A stretch of DNA of 64,000 nt from Tupaia tana (lineage: Eukaryota > Chordata > Mammalia > Scandentia > Tupaiidae): NCBI GenBank assembly GCA_026018925.1, contig JAKSZU010000002.1, positions 155,427,900 to 155,491,899 on the forward strand, given 5' to 3'. The notes beneath the pieces were generated by a model. That model saw only the letters and a program-made list of their open reading frames with translations. It was not told where the DNA came from and made no database searches. Below are positions 1-10,835 of the stretch, piece by piece; the first letter of the stretch is position 1; every line of letters starts with the position of its first letter. The translations under genes were made by a program, and so were the position numbers.

Positions 1-735
1 TAATGATAAGCGCAGGCGAGGCTGTGCTGAAAGGGAGCTCTCCTACACTGCTGGCGGGAATGCAAATTAGTACAACTACTTTGGAGAACGATATGGAAAT
101 TCCTCAGTAACCTACAAATAGAGCTACCATACGACCCAGTGATTCCACTCTTAGGTATTTACTCAAAGGTTTAAAAAAAACCTCAATCTGAAAAACACTT
201 GCATCTCCATGTTTATTGCAGCATTATTTACAATCACTAGGACATAGAATCAATCCAAATACCCCAAAATAGATGATTGTATTAAAAAATGTGGCATATG
301 TACCAGATGGAATACTACTCAGCCATAAAAATCAATGAGACCCTGATATTTGATACAAAGTGGATTACTATGGAAGACTTAATGCTAAGCGAAGCAAGCC
401 AGACTATGAAAGGCAGACTTTGTATGTCCCCACTCAATATATACCGATTGTCTGTGCTCTATAGCAGAAATGGAAAGTTTGGAAGGTATAGCAGCAGTGA
501 GGGCAGCAGTAGATACTAGAGACAGTAAGGATGGGATAATATGGGGGTGGGTAGTGGAGGGAGAGAGGGGAACAGAAAAAAGTATGTTTAATTGACAAAA
601 AATGAAAAACTATTTGCTGATGAAAATGTATATAGTAATGTCTTTGTCTTTGTTGTTGATATGGGTGGTAGTCATGCTGGGAAAAACAATGATGTATACT
701 GTAAAGATATATGTGATTAAATGTAAATTAATTTT
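1..735 (+). mobile_element. L1 3' end fragment
   Basis: The sequence follows the familiar end of L1 ORF2 and its 3' UTR: a 'ctggcgggaatgcaaatta' segment, a 'taccatacgacccag' segment and a 'ggaatactactcagccataa' segment in the usual order. It is interrupted by stops and indels, so it encodes nothing. It is cut by the window edge on the left and followed by a SINE on the right. Confidence 0.8.
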
Positions 736-754
736 TTTTTTAAAGAAAGTGCAT

Positions 755-1021
755 TGTAGGGGCCAGCAGATAGCATAGCAGTTACATGGTTGGACTCCCA
801 TGTGGCCAACTGCAGTTCGAGTACTGGACCTGGTGGCTTGAAAATCATGCTGGGCATGCGCACATGCATGTCCAAGATCCCAGGAGGAGAATGGGGGTGA
901 AGGGATTGTGGTGTGTCCATTCTCCCGGGTGATGTTTTCTCACTTTCCCTCTCACTGTGTCTGTCTCTCTCTTTAGTGAGCACATGCACCCTATAGCAAA
1001 AGCCTCTGCATAAAAAGAAAG
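755..1021 (+). mobile_element. SINE-L, diverged copy
   Basis: A tRNA-like head (ggggccagcagatagcatag, then a B-box-like gcagttcgagtact) leads to a CT-rich body and the family end 'ccctatagcaaaagcctc' with a short A-rich tail. CpGs of the young consensus are mostly decayed, so this copy is older than those at 1636 or 9065. Confidence 0.8.
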
Positions 1022-1103
1022 TACATTGTAACTTGTTGTAAATACATATTTCAAACTCTTAGAAAGCTATTTAAAAAAGTAAAAATAAAAAGTAGCATAA
1101 CTG

Positions 1104-1267
1104 GGGGGGTACAGGCAGGTGGCATGGTGGTTAGGGTGTTGAACTCCCACATGGCTGACCACGGTTCAATTCCCAGACCTGGTGGCTTGCTTTCCCGCTC
1201 TCTGTGTCTCTCTCTAGTCAAATTAAAATAAATAAAGTTAAAAATAATTTTTTAAAAATTTAAAACA
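1104..1267 (+). mobile_element. SINE-S copy with target-site duplication
   Basis: A short-family member: a tRNA-like head with 'ggtggcatggtggttagg' and 'cacggttcaattccc', then a CT run and an AT-rich tail. The 11-bp direct repeat tagcataactg lies at 1093-1103 and 1268-1278, as expected for L1-mediated insertion. Confidence 0.85.
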
Positions 1268-1278
1268 TAGCATAACTG

Positions 1279-1620
1279 ATACAATAAGAAAAAAGAGCAG
1301 ATAGAATCATAAGTGCTCAGTTAAGACCACAAAAGGCAGAAAAGAAGTGAAAGACAAAATGGGAACAAAGGACAAGGGCAACACATAGAAATGGTAATGC
1401 ATAGGGCAGATATTAATCGAACTGCAAAATATAAAAAATTACTTTTAACGTGAATGGCCTGAATATATCAATTAAAAGACAAAGGTTATCAGAGTGAATC
1501 AATAAACAATACAATCAATGTAAATATTGTATCTACAAGAAATCTATTTTAAATATGAAGACACATGCAGATTAAAAGTAAAACAATGCCAATGACTTAC
1601 GAATGGACAAAAGACATACG
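1279..1620 (+). mobile_element. L1 ORF2 fragment
   Basis: Sequence resembling the middle of L1 ORF2 (cgtgaatggcctgaatatat, ctacaagaaatctattttaa) jumps near 1575 to the ORF2 3' part (atggacaaaagacatacgaa), so an internal piece is missing. Its right end is the target of the next SINE. Confidence 0.7.
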
Positions 1621-1635
1621 AAAAAATGTTCGATG

Positions 1636-1900
1636 TTGGGAACCAGCAGTTAGTGTAATGGCTATGTCGCTGGACTCCCACGTAGTCGACCGCGGTTCAC
1701 GTCTCGGACCCGGTGGCTTACATCTCACGCCGGGCACGTGTGCGTGCGTGCCCAGGATCCCAAGAGGAGAATGGAGGAGAAGGGATTGCGGCGTGACCAT
1801 CCCCCCTGGGGGTGATTTCTCGCTTTCTGTCTCTATGTCTCTCTCTGTCTGTCTGGCGAGCGCACGCGCCCTATAGCGAAAAAAAACTCTCCAAAAAAAA
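1636..1900 (+). mobile_element. SINE-L, young CpG-rich copy
   Basis: The copy has the family A-box-like 'gttagtgtaatggc', the B-box-like 'gcggttcacgtctcg', intact CpGs and the family end before an A run. A perfect 15-bp target-site duplication (aaaaaatgttcgatg) lies at 1621-1635 and 1901-1915 and splits the L1 sequence cleanly. Confidence 0.92.
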
Positions 1901-1915
1901 AAAAAATGTTCGATG

Positions 1916-1989
1916 TCTCTTGTCAGAATGGAAATGCAAATTAAAACCACAATGAGATACCATTTAACCCTTGTTAGAATGACTAGGAT

Positions 1990-2025
<36 letters not shown>

Positions 2026-2534
2026 GAACGGCATGTGCTAGTGAGGCTATGGTAAAAAGAGATTTCTCTTACACTGTCGGTGAGAATGTAAACTAGTAAA
2101 TTTCTGTGAAAAACAGTATGGAGTTTCCTCAGAAACTTACAAATAGAACTAACATATGTTCTAGTAATCCCACTCCTTGGTATTTACCCAAAGGATAGGA
2201 AAACACTCAACTGGAAAGACTTGGACATCCATGCATTTGCAGAATAATTCACAGTTTTAAAAACATGGACCCAATTTAAGTGTTCAAAAATTGGCAACTG
2301 GGTTGAAAAACGGTGGTACATTTATACTATGGAATATTATTCAGCTATACGAAGCAATGAGATCCTATTGTTTGACTCAAAGTGGATGAATATGGAATAC
2401 TTGATGCTGAGTAAAGTGAGCCAGACTTTGAAAGATACACACTGTATATCCCCACACAATTTGTACCATGTGTCTGCACTTTATGGTGGAGGTTGAGATG
2501 TGAAGATGGGATGGTGGAGAGAATAGGTGTGGGT
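1916..2534 (+). mobile_element. L1 3' end, continuation
   Basis: The L1 text interrupted by the preceding SINE resumes (gaaatgcaaattaaaaccac, caatgagataccatttaacc) and runs through the same 3' landmarks seen at 1-735. It is a second, separate L1 3' end, not a continuation of the first. Confidence 0.8.
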
Positions 2535-3065
2535 GCCATACAATGGAATATTATTTAATTCTATAAAAGAAATAAGCTAATAAGCCATGAAGAGACATGG
2601 AGTCATACATACTATTTAGTGAAAGAAACCAATCTGAAAAAGCTACATGCTATATGATGAGTCTAACTATATGACATTCTGGATAAAGCAAAACTATGAA
2701 GACAGTAAAAAGATCAGTGACTGACAGTATTTTTGGGGTGTGGGAGATGGAATAGGAATAGGTTGAACACAGAGGGGTTTTAGGGCAGTGAAAGTAATAA
2801 TCTTTATGTTGCTATCATGATGAATGCCTATCACTGTATACTTTGCCAAACCTGCATAATGTGTAGGTAGCACCATGACTGACCCCTATGGCAAGCAAAT
2901 AGACTTCGGGTGATAATGTTGTTTTGATATAGATTCATCAGTTGTAACTAATGTACCACCACAGTGAGGGATGCTTATAATGGGAGAAGATATGCATGCG
3001 TAGGAGTAGAGTCTGTATGGGAAATGTCTGTACCTTCCTCCCAATTTTGTTGTGCTCTAAAAGAA
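2535..3065 (+). mobile_element. old L1M-type 3' end
   Basis: The layout of an old L1 3' terminus is visible: 'tatgacattctggataaagc', 'agtaaaaagatcagtgactg', 'tttgggtgataatgttg'-like sequence and a final 'tgtaccttcctcccaatttt'. Subfamily assignment is not possible by eye. Confidence 0.65.
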
Positions 3066-3075
3066 TAATGACCAG

Positions 3076-3338
3076 GGCCAGCCCTATAGTGCAGTGGCTA
3101 AGCACTATCCATAGAAAGCCAGATGGCTAACTGCAGCTTAAATCCTGGCCCCCAGTGGCTTGGAAAACACTGAGCATGTGTGCATGTGTTGCTCAAATCC
3201 TGATAGGATGGACAAATGGAGGGAAAAGGATTGAGACATGACTATACACCACTGAGGGCACGTTCTCTCTCTGGCAAGTGCATATGCCCTTTGGCAATAA
3301 TAAAAATTAAATGAATTAAATAAATAAATAAAAGTTAA
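3076..3338 (+). mobile_element. SINE-L-related, old copy
   Basis: It begins ggccagccctatagtgcagt, carries a degraded tRNA-like head and CT body, ends in 'ccctttggcaataataaaaa', and has an AT-rich tail of aaat/aaataaat units. The divergence suggests an early family member. Confidence 0.65.
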
Positions 3339-4727
3339 ATGACTCAAGAAAAGAAAACCTCAGAAAACTTTGAAAAGATTCTTGTAACTTACTTGATCCA
3401 AAAAAACCTAATCTTACCTGGACCCACTGGTTGGCATATACTCAACTTGATCACCTGTGAGGCTGCTTATGGTCTTTATCTCAGTATAAATATACAACAT
3501 TTTTCTATTAAATACACATTCTAAAGAATGAACTATCCTTTAATGCCTAATCCAAGCAGTGGTGAGTGAGTGGAAAAAAAACAAGTTATGCATTAACAAT
3601 CTTAATTATTGGGTGATACTTCAGATGCCAAGTGTGTTTGTCTGATTTACTCTACATGCACTGTGTTACTTTTTTCAAATCAGAAGTGCCTCAATTCCAA
3701 AATGCGGTGGCCCGAGGAGTTTCAAATAAGGCATTGTGGACCTGAACCATTAAATACAAATAATAAACATATTACAGGCAAATAAACCAGGAGAGTTGTG
3801 GGAGGAGAGAGAATAAATAAATGAAATCTGAAAAAAGCATTACTGTTGGAGATGTCCACTGTAGTCTCTACACTCTACATTGTTTACCACCATGTTCCTT
3901 GGAGTGAGTTCCTCGACTTATTTAACATTCAGTTTTCTCTTGTCCAAAATGACGAGATCAGGACTGGCTTATTTCTGCCATCTCTTCCATGTTTACAATT
4001 ACATCATTCTGTGATGTGTTCCTTTTTTTCAAAGCAGTTCTTTCTACTCAGTGCAACCAAGATGCAGCAATTACTTGTCCAGGTCTTTTTCTTTACAGGC
4101 AAATGTATTTTCCTTCATATCTCACATTTCAAATGTAAACTCAAACATATTCCTTTGATTAACCTTTTATATATATTTAAAAATAATAACAACACTGACC
4201 AGTGTCTATTAGGTTTACATGGGTTTTTACATTTGAACTCTTATAATTCTTAAATAATCCATCTTACCTCTCTTTACATACATGATGATGTCTATTGATT
4301 CAACAAAGACATTAAAAGGAACATTAGGTCATTTGTACAGGAGAATTTGAGTCAGGACTCAGAATCACTCATTCCTGACGGCTGTGCTGAGATCACTTCC
4401 CTAGTTCTATTTTGAAGATAAAGTTCCTTTGTTACCTGGGGTCATGGTTTGAATTAGGTTAACCTCCCTCCTCTTCTGATTTATATGATGAGGTGATTGC
4501 TTAAAGATGGCAGTTCTCGTAGTCTCGATCTTGACAAATGGTACCACTCTGTCATCTAAGGCAGAACCTTGGGAGTCATCCAAGACCCTTCCCTCTCCCT
4601 TACCACCTACATGTTCCATTAATCACCAAGTCCTGACGATTTTTAGAAATGTTATAATATGTTTCTGGCCTACAGAAAATCAGAGGGCATAATATAAACA
4701 ACATCCATATATCAACTTTCAGATTTG
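3339..4727. other. AT-rich intergenic DNA, no gene seen
   Basis: I see no coding potential, RNA gene or confident repeat. The open frames in this stretch are short, lack similarity to known proteins and have no splice context. Confidence 0.5.
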
Positions 4728-4739
4728 CAAAACTGTAAC

Positions 4740-5008
4740 TTTTCTTCTTCTTCTTTGTTTTAGGTTTTTACTATAAGGGGTGTGTACTCACCTGAGAGAG
4801 ACAGAGAGAGAGACAGTGAGAGGGAAAGTGAGTAACCATCCCCCAGAGGAGACAGCTATGCTGCAATCCCTTCTCCTCTATTCTCCTCTCAGGATTCTGG
4901 GCATGCACACACATAGACCTGATGTGAGTTTCAAGCCACCAGGTCCAGGATTTGAACAGCAGTCTGCTATGGAGTCTAGCACCTTAACTACCATGCCATC
5001 TGCTGGCT
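4740..5008 (-). mobile_element. SINE-L, minus strand
   Basis: Reverse-oriented family member: a T-rich tail on the left, the CT body read as GA-rich, and the head ending 'ccatctgctggctc'. The 12-bp duplication caaaactgtaac lies at 4728-4739 and 5009-5020. Confidence 0.88.
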
Positions 5009-5123
5009 CAAAACTGTAACATTTGTTGCTTCTGTATTTTTTGTTTTTTTTAAAAATCATTTGTCACTTCTGTGATTTTTGCTTTTTAAATAAATAGAAC
5101 ATTAAACCCAAAGTTGAAGTCTT

Positions 5124-5421
5124 TTTCTCTACATTTCTTTTTTCTTTTTTTTCTTTTTTTTTTTTTGGAGAGGTTTTTACACTATAGGGCACGTGCACTC
5201 ACCAGACAGACAGAGAGAGACATAGAGACAGAAAGTGAGAAATCACCCCCCAGAGGGGATGGCCACGCCGCAATCCCTTCTCCTCCATTCTCCTCTCAGG
5301 ATCTTGGGCACGCACACACACGCGCCTGGCGTGATTTTTAAGCCACCGGGTCCAGGACGCAAACTGCGGTCGACTACGTGGGAGTCCAACGACATAGCCA
5401 TTACGCTAACTGCTGGTTCCC
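5124..5421 (-). mobile_element. SINE-L, minus strand, recent
   Basis: Well preserved copy with CpGs such as gtcgactacgtggg and the head end 'gctaactgctggttcc'. A perfect 16-bp target duplication (ccaaagttgaagtctt) lies at 5108-5123 and 5422-5437. Confidence 0.92.
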
Positions 5422-5549
5422 CCAAAGTTGAAGTCTTCAGTCCTCATTTTGGTATAATTTCCATATCGTTTGTACTATTATTATTGAATATTATGCTACA
5501 AGTTTGTATATTAATATAGTATTACCTATATTAGTATAGGTATTCACCT

Positions 5550-5790
5550 GCAACTTGTTTATCTCATTTAACATTGTTCTTGAGATCTATCCAAGAATTA
5601 GACATAAGTCTAGTTCATTCTTTTAGACAGCTATATAGTGTTCTATTATATGAAAATCGATGTTATATAATAGTGCTCTTAAATGGCATTTAGATTATCT
5701 GTATTATTTTTTTTTGTTGCTTTTATAAACACTGCTGCAATAAATACTTATGTATTAGTTTCCTTGTACAAACAAATGTATGAGAGATTC
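5550..5790 (-). mobile_element. L1 3' fragment, minus strand
   Basis: Reverse-complement L1 3' landmarks can be read, including 'tagttcattcttttagacag', a decayed 'tagtgttctattatatgaa' and 'aacactgctgcaataaatac'. Confidence 0.6.
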
Positions 5791-6022
5791 TCTAGGGCAC
5801 AGCAGACTGGTCCATTGGAGTCCTATAAATACAGCTGTGCCAAGATTTTTCTCTGGGCAGTGGGTGGACCTGAGACAGTGGGAACATCTGGATTCTGGAC
5901 TGGCACAGCTTTCTCCACTTAGCCAGTGAGCAGTGTCCACCATTTATATAATAACATCTACTATGCTGCTAGATACCACATGTAAAGGAGCTTGCTTTTC
6001 ATAAATTAAGTAATTCAAGATT

Positions 6023-6661
6023 TGTCCCGACCTGGTACGGGCGCCACGTGTCCCGACCCGGTGGGACAGTCGAACAGGTTTCCTGAGGGAAGGAGTGAGA
6101 GCCGGAACAAGCGGCACAGTGTCACAGCTCGGAGACGACACAGTGTCGTCTGTTTATTGTGGGCAGCACGGTACAGCACGGAGACGACGCAGTGTTACAA
6201 CTCTTTAGGGCCGCGTCATCTGTTGTGAGCAGCACGGAGACGACGCGGTGTCACAACTCTTCAGGCTCGTCTGGAGATGATGTAGTGTTACAGCTCTTCA
6301 GGGTCGTCTGGAGACTGTGCGGTGTTTCAGCTCTGCAGGCTCTCCAGGGTCGTCGTCCTCCTGGTCGTCTGTGTTGTCTTCGTTGTCTTCCTGGTCGTCT
6401 GGCTATTGTGGGCCAGGCATGGTGGTTATATACACATTGGTGGATCGCAAAGGTGGGTTATGATTGGTTGCAAATGGTGGGCCGTGATTGGTTGTAAACA
6501 GTGGGCCGTGATTGGTTGTAAACGGTGGGTTACGATTGGTTGCTTTTGGACCAATCATGAGGTGCCAGATATGCAAATCTGAGGGATTCTAGTGGCCAAT
6601 CATGGCAATTGTTTGCTCTCTGAGAAACCTTGGCAGACTCGCTCGTGGGCAGCCTCCCACA
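6023..6661 (-). mobile_element. solo LTR, class II (betaretrovirus-like) ERV
   Basis: A 639-bp element bounded by TG...CA ends and a perfect 6-bp target duplication, aagatt, at 6017-6022 and 6662-6667. On the minus strand it starts TGTGGGAGGC and ends GGTCGGGACA, which with a 6-bp duplication fits class-II ERV LTRs. Its right half, as drawn, holds tandem CCAAT-type repeats (probable U3). The left half is CpG-rich with 35-50 bp imperfect repeats around 'cagtgttacaactctt' motifs. The last 36 bp of the LTR contain a primer-binding-site-like sequence between two 10-bp copies of its end. No coding region remains, as expected after LTR-LTR recombination. Family name unknown. Confidence 0.82.
6453..6547 (-). 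promoter_or_regulatory. four tandem 24-bp CCAAT-box repeats in LTR U3
   Basis: Four head-to-tail units of about 24 bp start at 6453, 6477, 6501 and 6525. Each has gattggttg, the reverse complement of a CCAAT box. Units 2 and 3 differ by one base. Further CCAAT motifs in the other orientation lie near 6551 and 6593. Tandem U3 repeats of this sort commonly serve as enhancers; binding by NF-Y is an inference. Confidence 0.6.
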
Positions 6662-6679
6662 AAGATTCACCATAACCCT

Positions 6680-7060
6680 AGAGAAAGTGTCCTGTATTGT
6701 CCCTGTTTTACAAACAAGAATGCCAAACCACAGATAGTAGTTAAGTAACTGGGGCCAGCAGTTAGCTTAATGGCTATGTCACTGGACTCCCACGTAGTCA
6801 ACTATGGTTCAAGGCCCAGACCCGGTGGCTTAAACTCACACAGGGCCTGTGTGCATGTGTGCCCAAGATCCCGAGAGAAGGGAGGAGAAGGGATTGCAGC
6901 GTGGCCATCTCCCCTGGGAGGTGATTTCTCGCTTTCTGTCTCTCTGTCTCTCTCGGTCTTTCTGGCGAGCTCATGCGCCCTGTAGCAAAAACCTCTCCAA
7001 AAAAAGAAAAAGAAAGCAGTTAAGTAACTTGACCAGGGTAAAGTGGCAGAAGCAGTGACT
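6680..7060 (-). mobile_element. MIR fragment split by a SINE
   Basis: Read in reverse, the sequence follows the MIR core ('ccctgttttacaaacaagaa', 'agttaagtaacttgaccagg'). The SINE at 6751-7017 sits exactly in 'agttaagtaact'. Confidence 0.55.
6751..7017 (+). mobile_element. SINE-L with target-site duplication
   Basis: Typical long-family head (ggggccagcagttagcttaa), CT body and the end 'ccctgtagcaaaaacctctc' with an A-rich tail. The 12-bp repeat agttaagtaact flanks it at 6739-6750 and 7018-7029. Confidence 0.9.
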
Positions 7061-7119
7061 GATTTCTCAGGTGGTTGAGTGAAGACCGTAGGGCTTATTT
7101 AAGTAAGTACCTGAGAACA

Positions 7120-7440
7120 GACTCCTTTGCTAGATAATGCCACATTACTCCTCAGAGTTATTCTAACTCACACTCTGGCCAGCATCCTGTCAGAGATTCT
7201 TGTGCCAATCTGATAGGTGATCACCTTTGATTTCCTCAACTTACTGCAAGTTTGACCATCTTTTCATGAGGTTTTGGGTGTTCGTGTTTTCTGATTCTGT
7301 TACTTGATTATTTTCTTTCCTTTGCCCATTCTCTCGTTTTTTCCCTCACTGATTTCTGAGAGCTCTTTATGTATTCTGGATACTAATTCTGTGTTATACA
7401 GCTCGTATCTATCTCTTCCCTGTTGTCAAGAAAAACTGAT
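7120..7440 (-). mobile_element. old L1 fragment, minus strand
   Basis: Reverse-strand L1 ORF2 3' sequence: 'ccagcatcctgtcagagatt', 'tttcctttgcccattctctc', 'gagagctctttatgtattct', 'ggatactaattctgtgttat'. Confidence 0.65.
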
Positions 7441-7444
7441 ATAC

Positions 7445-8040
7445 TGATCTAAAGTTTGAAACATATGTGAGAGACACTTTATTTAAATTTTTAATTTACT
7501 TATTTTTTTTTTATAAGAGAAATGCCTAGAGGCCATGTCCTATTTCTGAGAAAATCTGCACAATCTCTCAGTACCGGCTAAGTAAATGAGAATTAGAGTT
7601 AGTCAGAGTGATTCCTCTTCCTAAGATGGGTGAGTCCGACCAACTGTCTATGAAAAACAGCAGGTACTTTCAGCTCTCCACAGCATCATGGTTTTTCTTT
7701 AACAAATTGTTGTTGTTCTAGGACTATAAGCTACTTGTCGTCGGAACAATTAAAATAAATTTTGATACTGTAGAATATATATATATATTTTTGCCAGCTT
7801 CAGTAAGGAAATTTAGAAACTTTACTATGACAAGATGCGGAGTAAATGTAGATTTCGTTCTTATGGTAGTAGCATGCATATATTTGAAACAACTTTTTCT
7901 CCCAGCTTCTAAACAAGAGGCTATTGTTACTCCATTGCTTTGTATTCACAAGAACACTTATATTTTGTCCGGGTTTCTGTTACTGATGACCAAGCTTCTG
8001 TTCCCAACTTAATTTTGTTTTTCTTTTTTTACTTTATATT
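7445..8040. other. AT-rich DNA, no gene seen
   Basis: Nothing supported. The open frame at 7791-8012 has no recognisable domain and lies in repeat-derived intergenic DNA. Confidence 0.4.
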
Positions 8041-8695
8041 TTGAAAGAAATTTTCGACTCACTGGAAATTTCCCCAAACAATGCAGAGTGTTTTTGCAAA
8101 CCTTTCACCCAGCTTTCTCTGACATTAACACTGTATATAACCACAGTATGGACATCGAAATTAAGAAACATAACATAACATTGGGTCAATACTATTAGCT
8201 AAAGTACAGATGTTATTTGGATTTGCCCATTTTTCCTTAATGCCCCTTCTGTTCTAGGACCCCATCTGGAACCCCACAATGCATTTAGTTGCTATGTCTC
8301 CTCAGTTGCTCTGGCTTGTGACAGTTTCTTGGTCTTTGTTTTTCATGACCTTGACAATTTTAAGGAGCACTTACTATGTACATCCCACAATCTGGGTTTG
8401 TCTGATGTTTTCCCAGGATTAGACTGACGTGGTGAATTTTCAGGAAGAAAATCATAGAATGCCCTTGTCATCTCACTATATGAGGTGATAGATGACGTCC
8501 ACAGGACATCACAGGTAGTATCAACCTTCCTCACTTGGTTGGTTAATATCTTAGTGGCCAATTTTCTCCACTCCAAAGTTACTATTTTTCCCATTCCATA
8601 CTCTATCCTTTGGAGGCCAGTCACTAGGTCAAGCCCACACTCAATGGGGAGGATGTGGGGCTTAAGCTCTTCCTCCCGAAGTTGGGAGTATATAT
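8040..8695. mobile_element. old L1-like interspersed repeat
   Basis: The text resembles widespread ancient L1M-type sequence ('cttggttggttaatatctta', 'ttactatttttcccattcca', 'gtcaagcccacactcaatgg'). The long minus-strand open frame here (8343-8762) is accidental and runs into Tigger1. Strand and subfamily are uncertain. Confidence 0.5.
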
Positions 8696-9064
8696 ATACA
8701 GGCATACCTTTGAGATACTGCAGTTTGGGTTCCAGACTACTGCAATAAAGTGAATATTGCAATAAAACATGTCACACTTTTTTGTTGTTTTTGTTTCCTA
8801 GTGCATATACAAATTATGTTTACACAATATGGTAGTCTAGTGAGTGCTACAGCATTGTCTAAAAATATATATATTCCTTAATTAAAAACACTTTATTGCT
8901 AAAAGAAAACTGCTGCTATTTATCTGAGTCTCCAGTTAGTCATAATATTTTTGATGGTCAAGGGCCTAACCTCAATGTCGGTGGCTGCTGAGTGATCAGG
9001 TTGTCCTGATGGTTGAGGTATTGTGACAGTTTGTTCTGTCAGTCCTCACAAGTGGATACTGCTT

Positions 9065-9592
9065 GGGATTAGCAGTTAGCGTAATGGCTATGTCGCTGGA
9101 CTCTCATGTAGTTGACCGTGGTTCGCGTCCCGGACTCGGTGGCTTAAAACTCACACCAGGCACGCGTGTGTGTGTGTGGCCAAGATCCCAAGAGGAGAGT
9201 GGAGGAGAAAGAATTGTGGTGTGGCCATCCCCCCTGGGGGGTCATTTCTCGCTTTCTGTTTTTCTGTCTCTCTCTCTGTCTGTCTGGCGAGTGCACACGC
9301 CCTATAGCAAAAACCTCTTCTGGAACCAGCGGTTAGCGTAATGCCTATGTTGCTGGACTCCCACGTAGTCGACCGCGGTTTGCGTCCTAGACCCGGTGGC
9401 TTAAAACTCACGCCGGGCGCGTGTGTGTGCGTGCCCAAGATCCCAAGAGGAGAATGGAGGAGAAGGGATCACGGCGTGACCATCCCCCCTGGGGGGTGAT
9501 TTCTCGCTTTCTGTCTCTATGTCTCTCTCTGTCTGTCTGGCGAGCGCACGCGCCCTATAGCAAAAACCTCTCCAAAAAAAAGAAGAACAAAC
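9065..9592 (+). mobile_element. dimeric SINE-L, two head-to-tail units inserted as one
   Basis: Unit one runs from about 9065 to 9319 and lacks an A tail. Unit two begins directly at about 9320 (ctggaaccagcggttagcgt) and carries the A-rich tail. Only one target duplication pair exists, ggatactgctt at 9054-9064 and 9593-9603, and it brackets the pair. The two units differ at several positions. CpG content is high, so this is a young insertion inside Tigger1. Confidence 0.88.
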
Positions 9593-9799
9593 GGATACTG
9601 CTTTATTAACTATGTCTATGTAATAATCTGAATTCGTTGGTATCATTTCAATGCATTTCAATGATGTTACAGTATTTTCATTAGAAGTAGATTGCTCTTC
9701 AAGAAGCCACTTTCCTTGCTCATTCATAAGAAGCAACTCCTCATCCATTTAAATTGATCATGAAATTACAGCAATTCAGTTGTATCTTTGAGCTCTATT

Positions 9800-10359
9800 T
9801 TTTTAAATAGACTGTAGATTCATTTATTTTTAACACCCATCATGCCATGAATTCATAGGGAATAGCTTCCAGAAGCTCAGGTCCCATTCCACTGATTCTC
9901 ACAAAGTGTGCTTCTCTGGATGGAACGGGCTGGCACTTCAGTTGAACCCAGGTACCTTTCTCTCTGGCTTCCTTCTTTTTCTGATCATTTTCCTTCATAT
10001 GTTTTAGGAAGCTGTCTTGGCTCTTAGAATGCTTAATGTGCTCAATATGTACATTAATTCTCTTGGCAAGAATTTTGCCCTTAACTTGTTTGTTTACAAT
10101 AATGCCAACAGCATGCTGGGTAACATTGTAGACTCTTCCGGTTTTGCCAAGGTGACATTTGTGGGGAATTCCTTTTTGAACAGTACCCATTACCCTTGAT
10201 GTCTAACAATATCACTTTTCTTATAGATTCACATATATGTTGCCAAAGGAACCACTCCATGTTTTCCAAAGGCCTAGAGAACATATGTTGGGTGCCTCTC
10301 CTCTTTCCCTTTGTGTTTGTCATTTTGGTTAATTGATGGTGGTTCCAGCCAAAAGGCTT
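9800..10359 (-). pseudogene. RPL21P: RPL21 processed pseudogene (ribosomal protein eL21)
   Basis: The minus strand carries a full-length, intron-less RPL21 copy. The start codon is at 10321-10323 (MTNTKGKRRGT) and the last codons, YEFMA, run to a TGA at 9840-9842. The upstream 35 bp resemble the RPL21 5' leader and the downstream sequence resembles its 3' UTR before a short poly(T) on the + strand. The frame breaks near codon 45, so the N-terminal part is in one frame and residues from about 49 onward in another; several substitutions also occur. A GCTCTATTT repeat near 9792 and 10363 is a plausible target duplication. It interrupts Tigger1 sequence. It was made by L1-mediated reverse transcription of mRNA and is not expected to work. 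Confidence 0.92.
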
Positions 10360-10525
10360 TGGGCTCTATTTCTAATTCAGCTTCTTTTACTATTTCTACC
10401 ATGTCTGAAGTTACTTTCTCTACAGAAGTCTTGAACTCTTTAAAGTCATCCATGAGGTTGGAATCAATTTCTCCTGAATTCCTGCTACTGTTGATATTTT
10501 GATCTTCCTTATGAATCACTAATTT

Positions 10526-10716
10526 ACTTTAAAAATTATTTAAAATTTTTAATGTATTATTGTTACTATTTCATTTGGTATAGGGCATGTGCACTCACCA
10601 GAGAAAAAGAGAAAGAGAGTGGGAAAGTGAGAAAGCAAGTTGCCAGGTCTAGGACTTGAACTACAGATGACTGTGTGGGAGTTTAGCATCTTAACCACCA
10701 TACCACCTACTGGCCC
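10526..10716 (-). mobile_element. SINE-S, minus strand
   Basis: Reverse short-family copy with an AT-rich tail on the left, 'caggtctaggacttgaacta' and the head end 'ccacctactggccc'. It is inserted in Tigger1. Confidence 0.8.
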
Positions 10717-10835
10717 AATCATGAGTTTTCTTAATGACATCTAGAATAAAAAATCCTTTCCAGAAGGTTTTTAAATTTATTTTGCTAGATCCACTACCTA
10801 TGGCAGCTATAGCCTCATGAAATGTATTTTTTAAA

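Noticed and set aside
8343-8762. 139-codon minus-strand open frame
   Set aside because: It lies across an old L1-like repeat and the Tigger1 end, so it is a chance frame in repeats.
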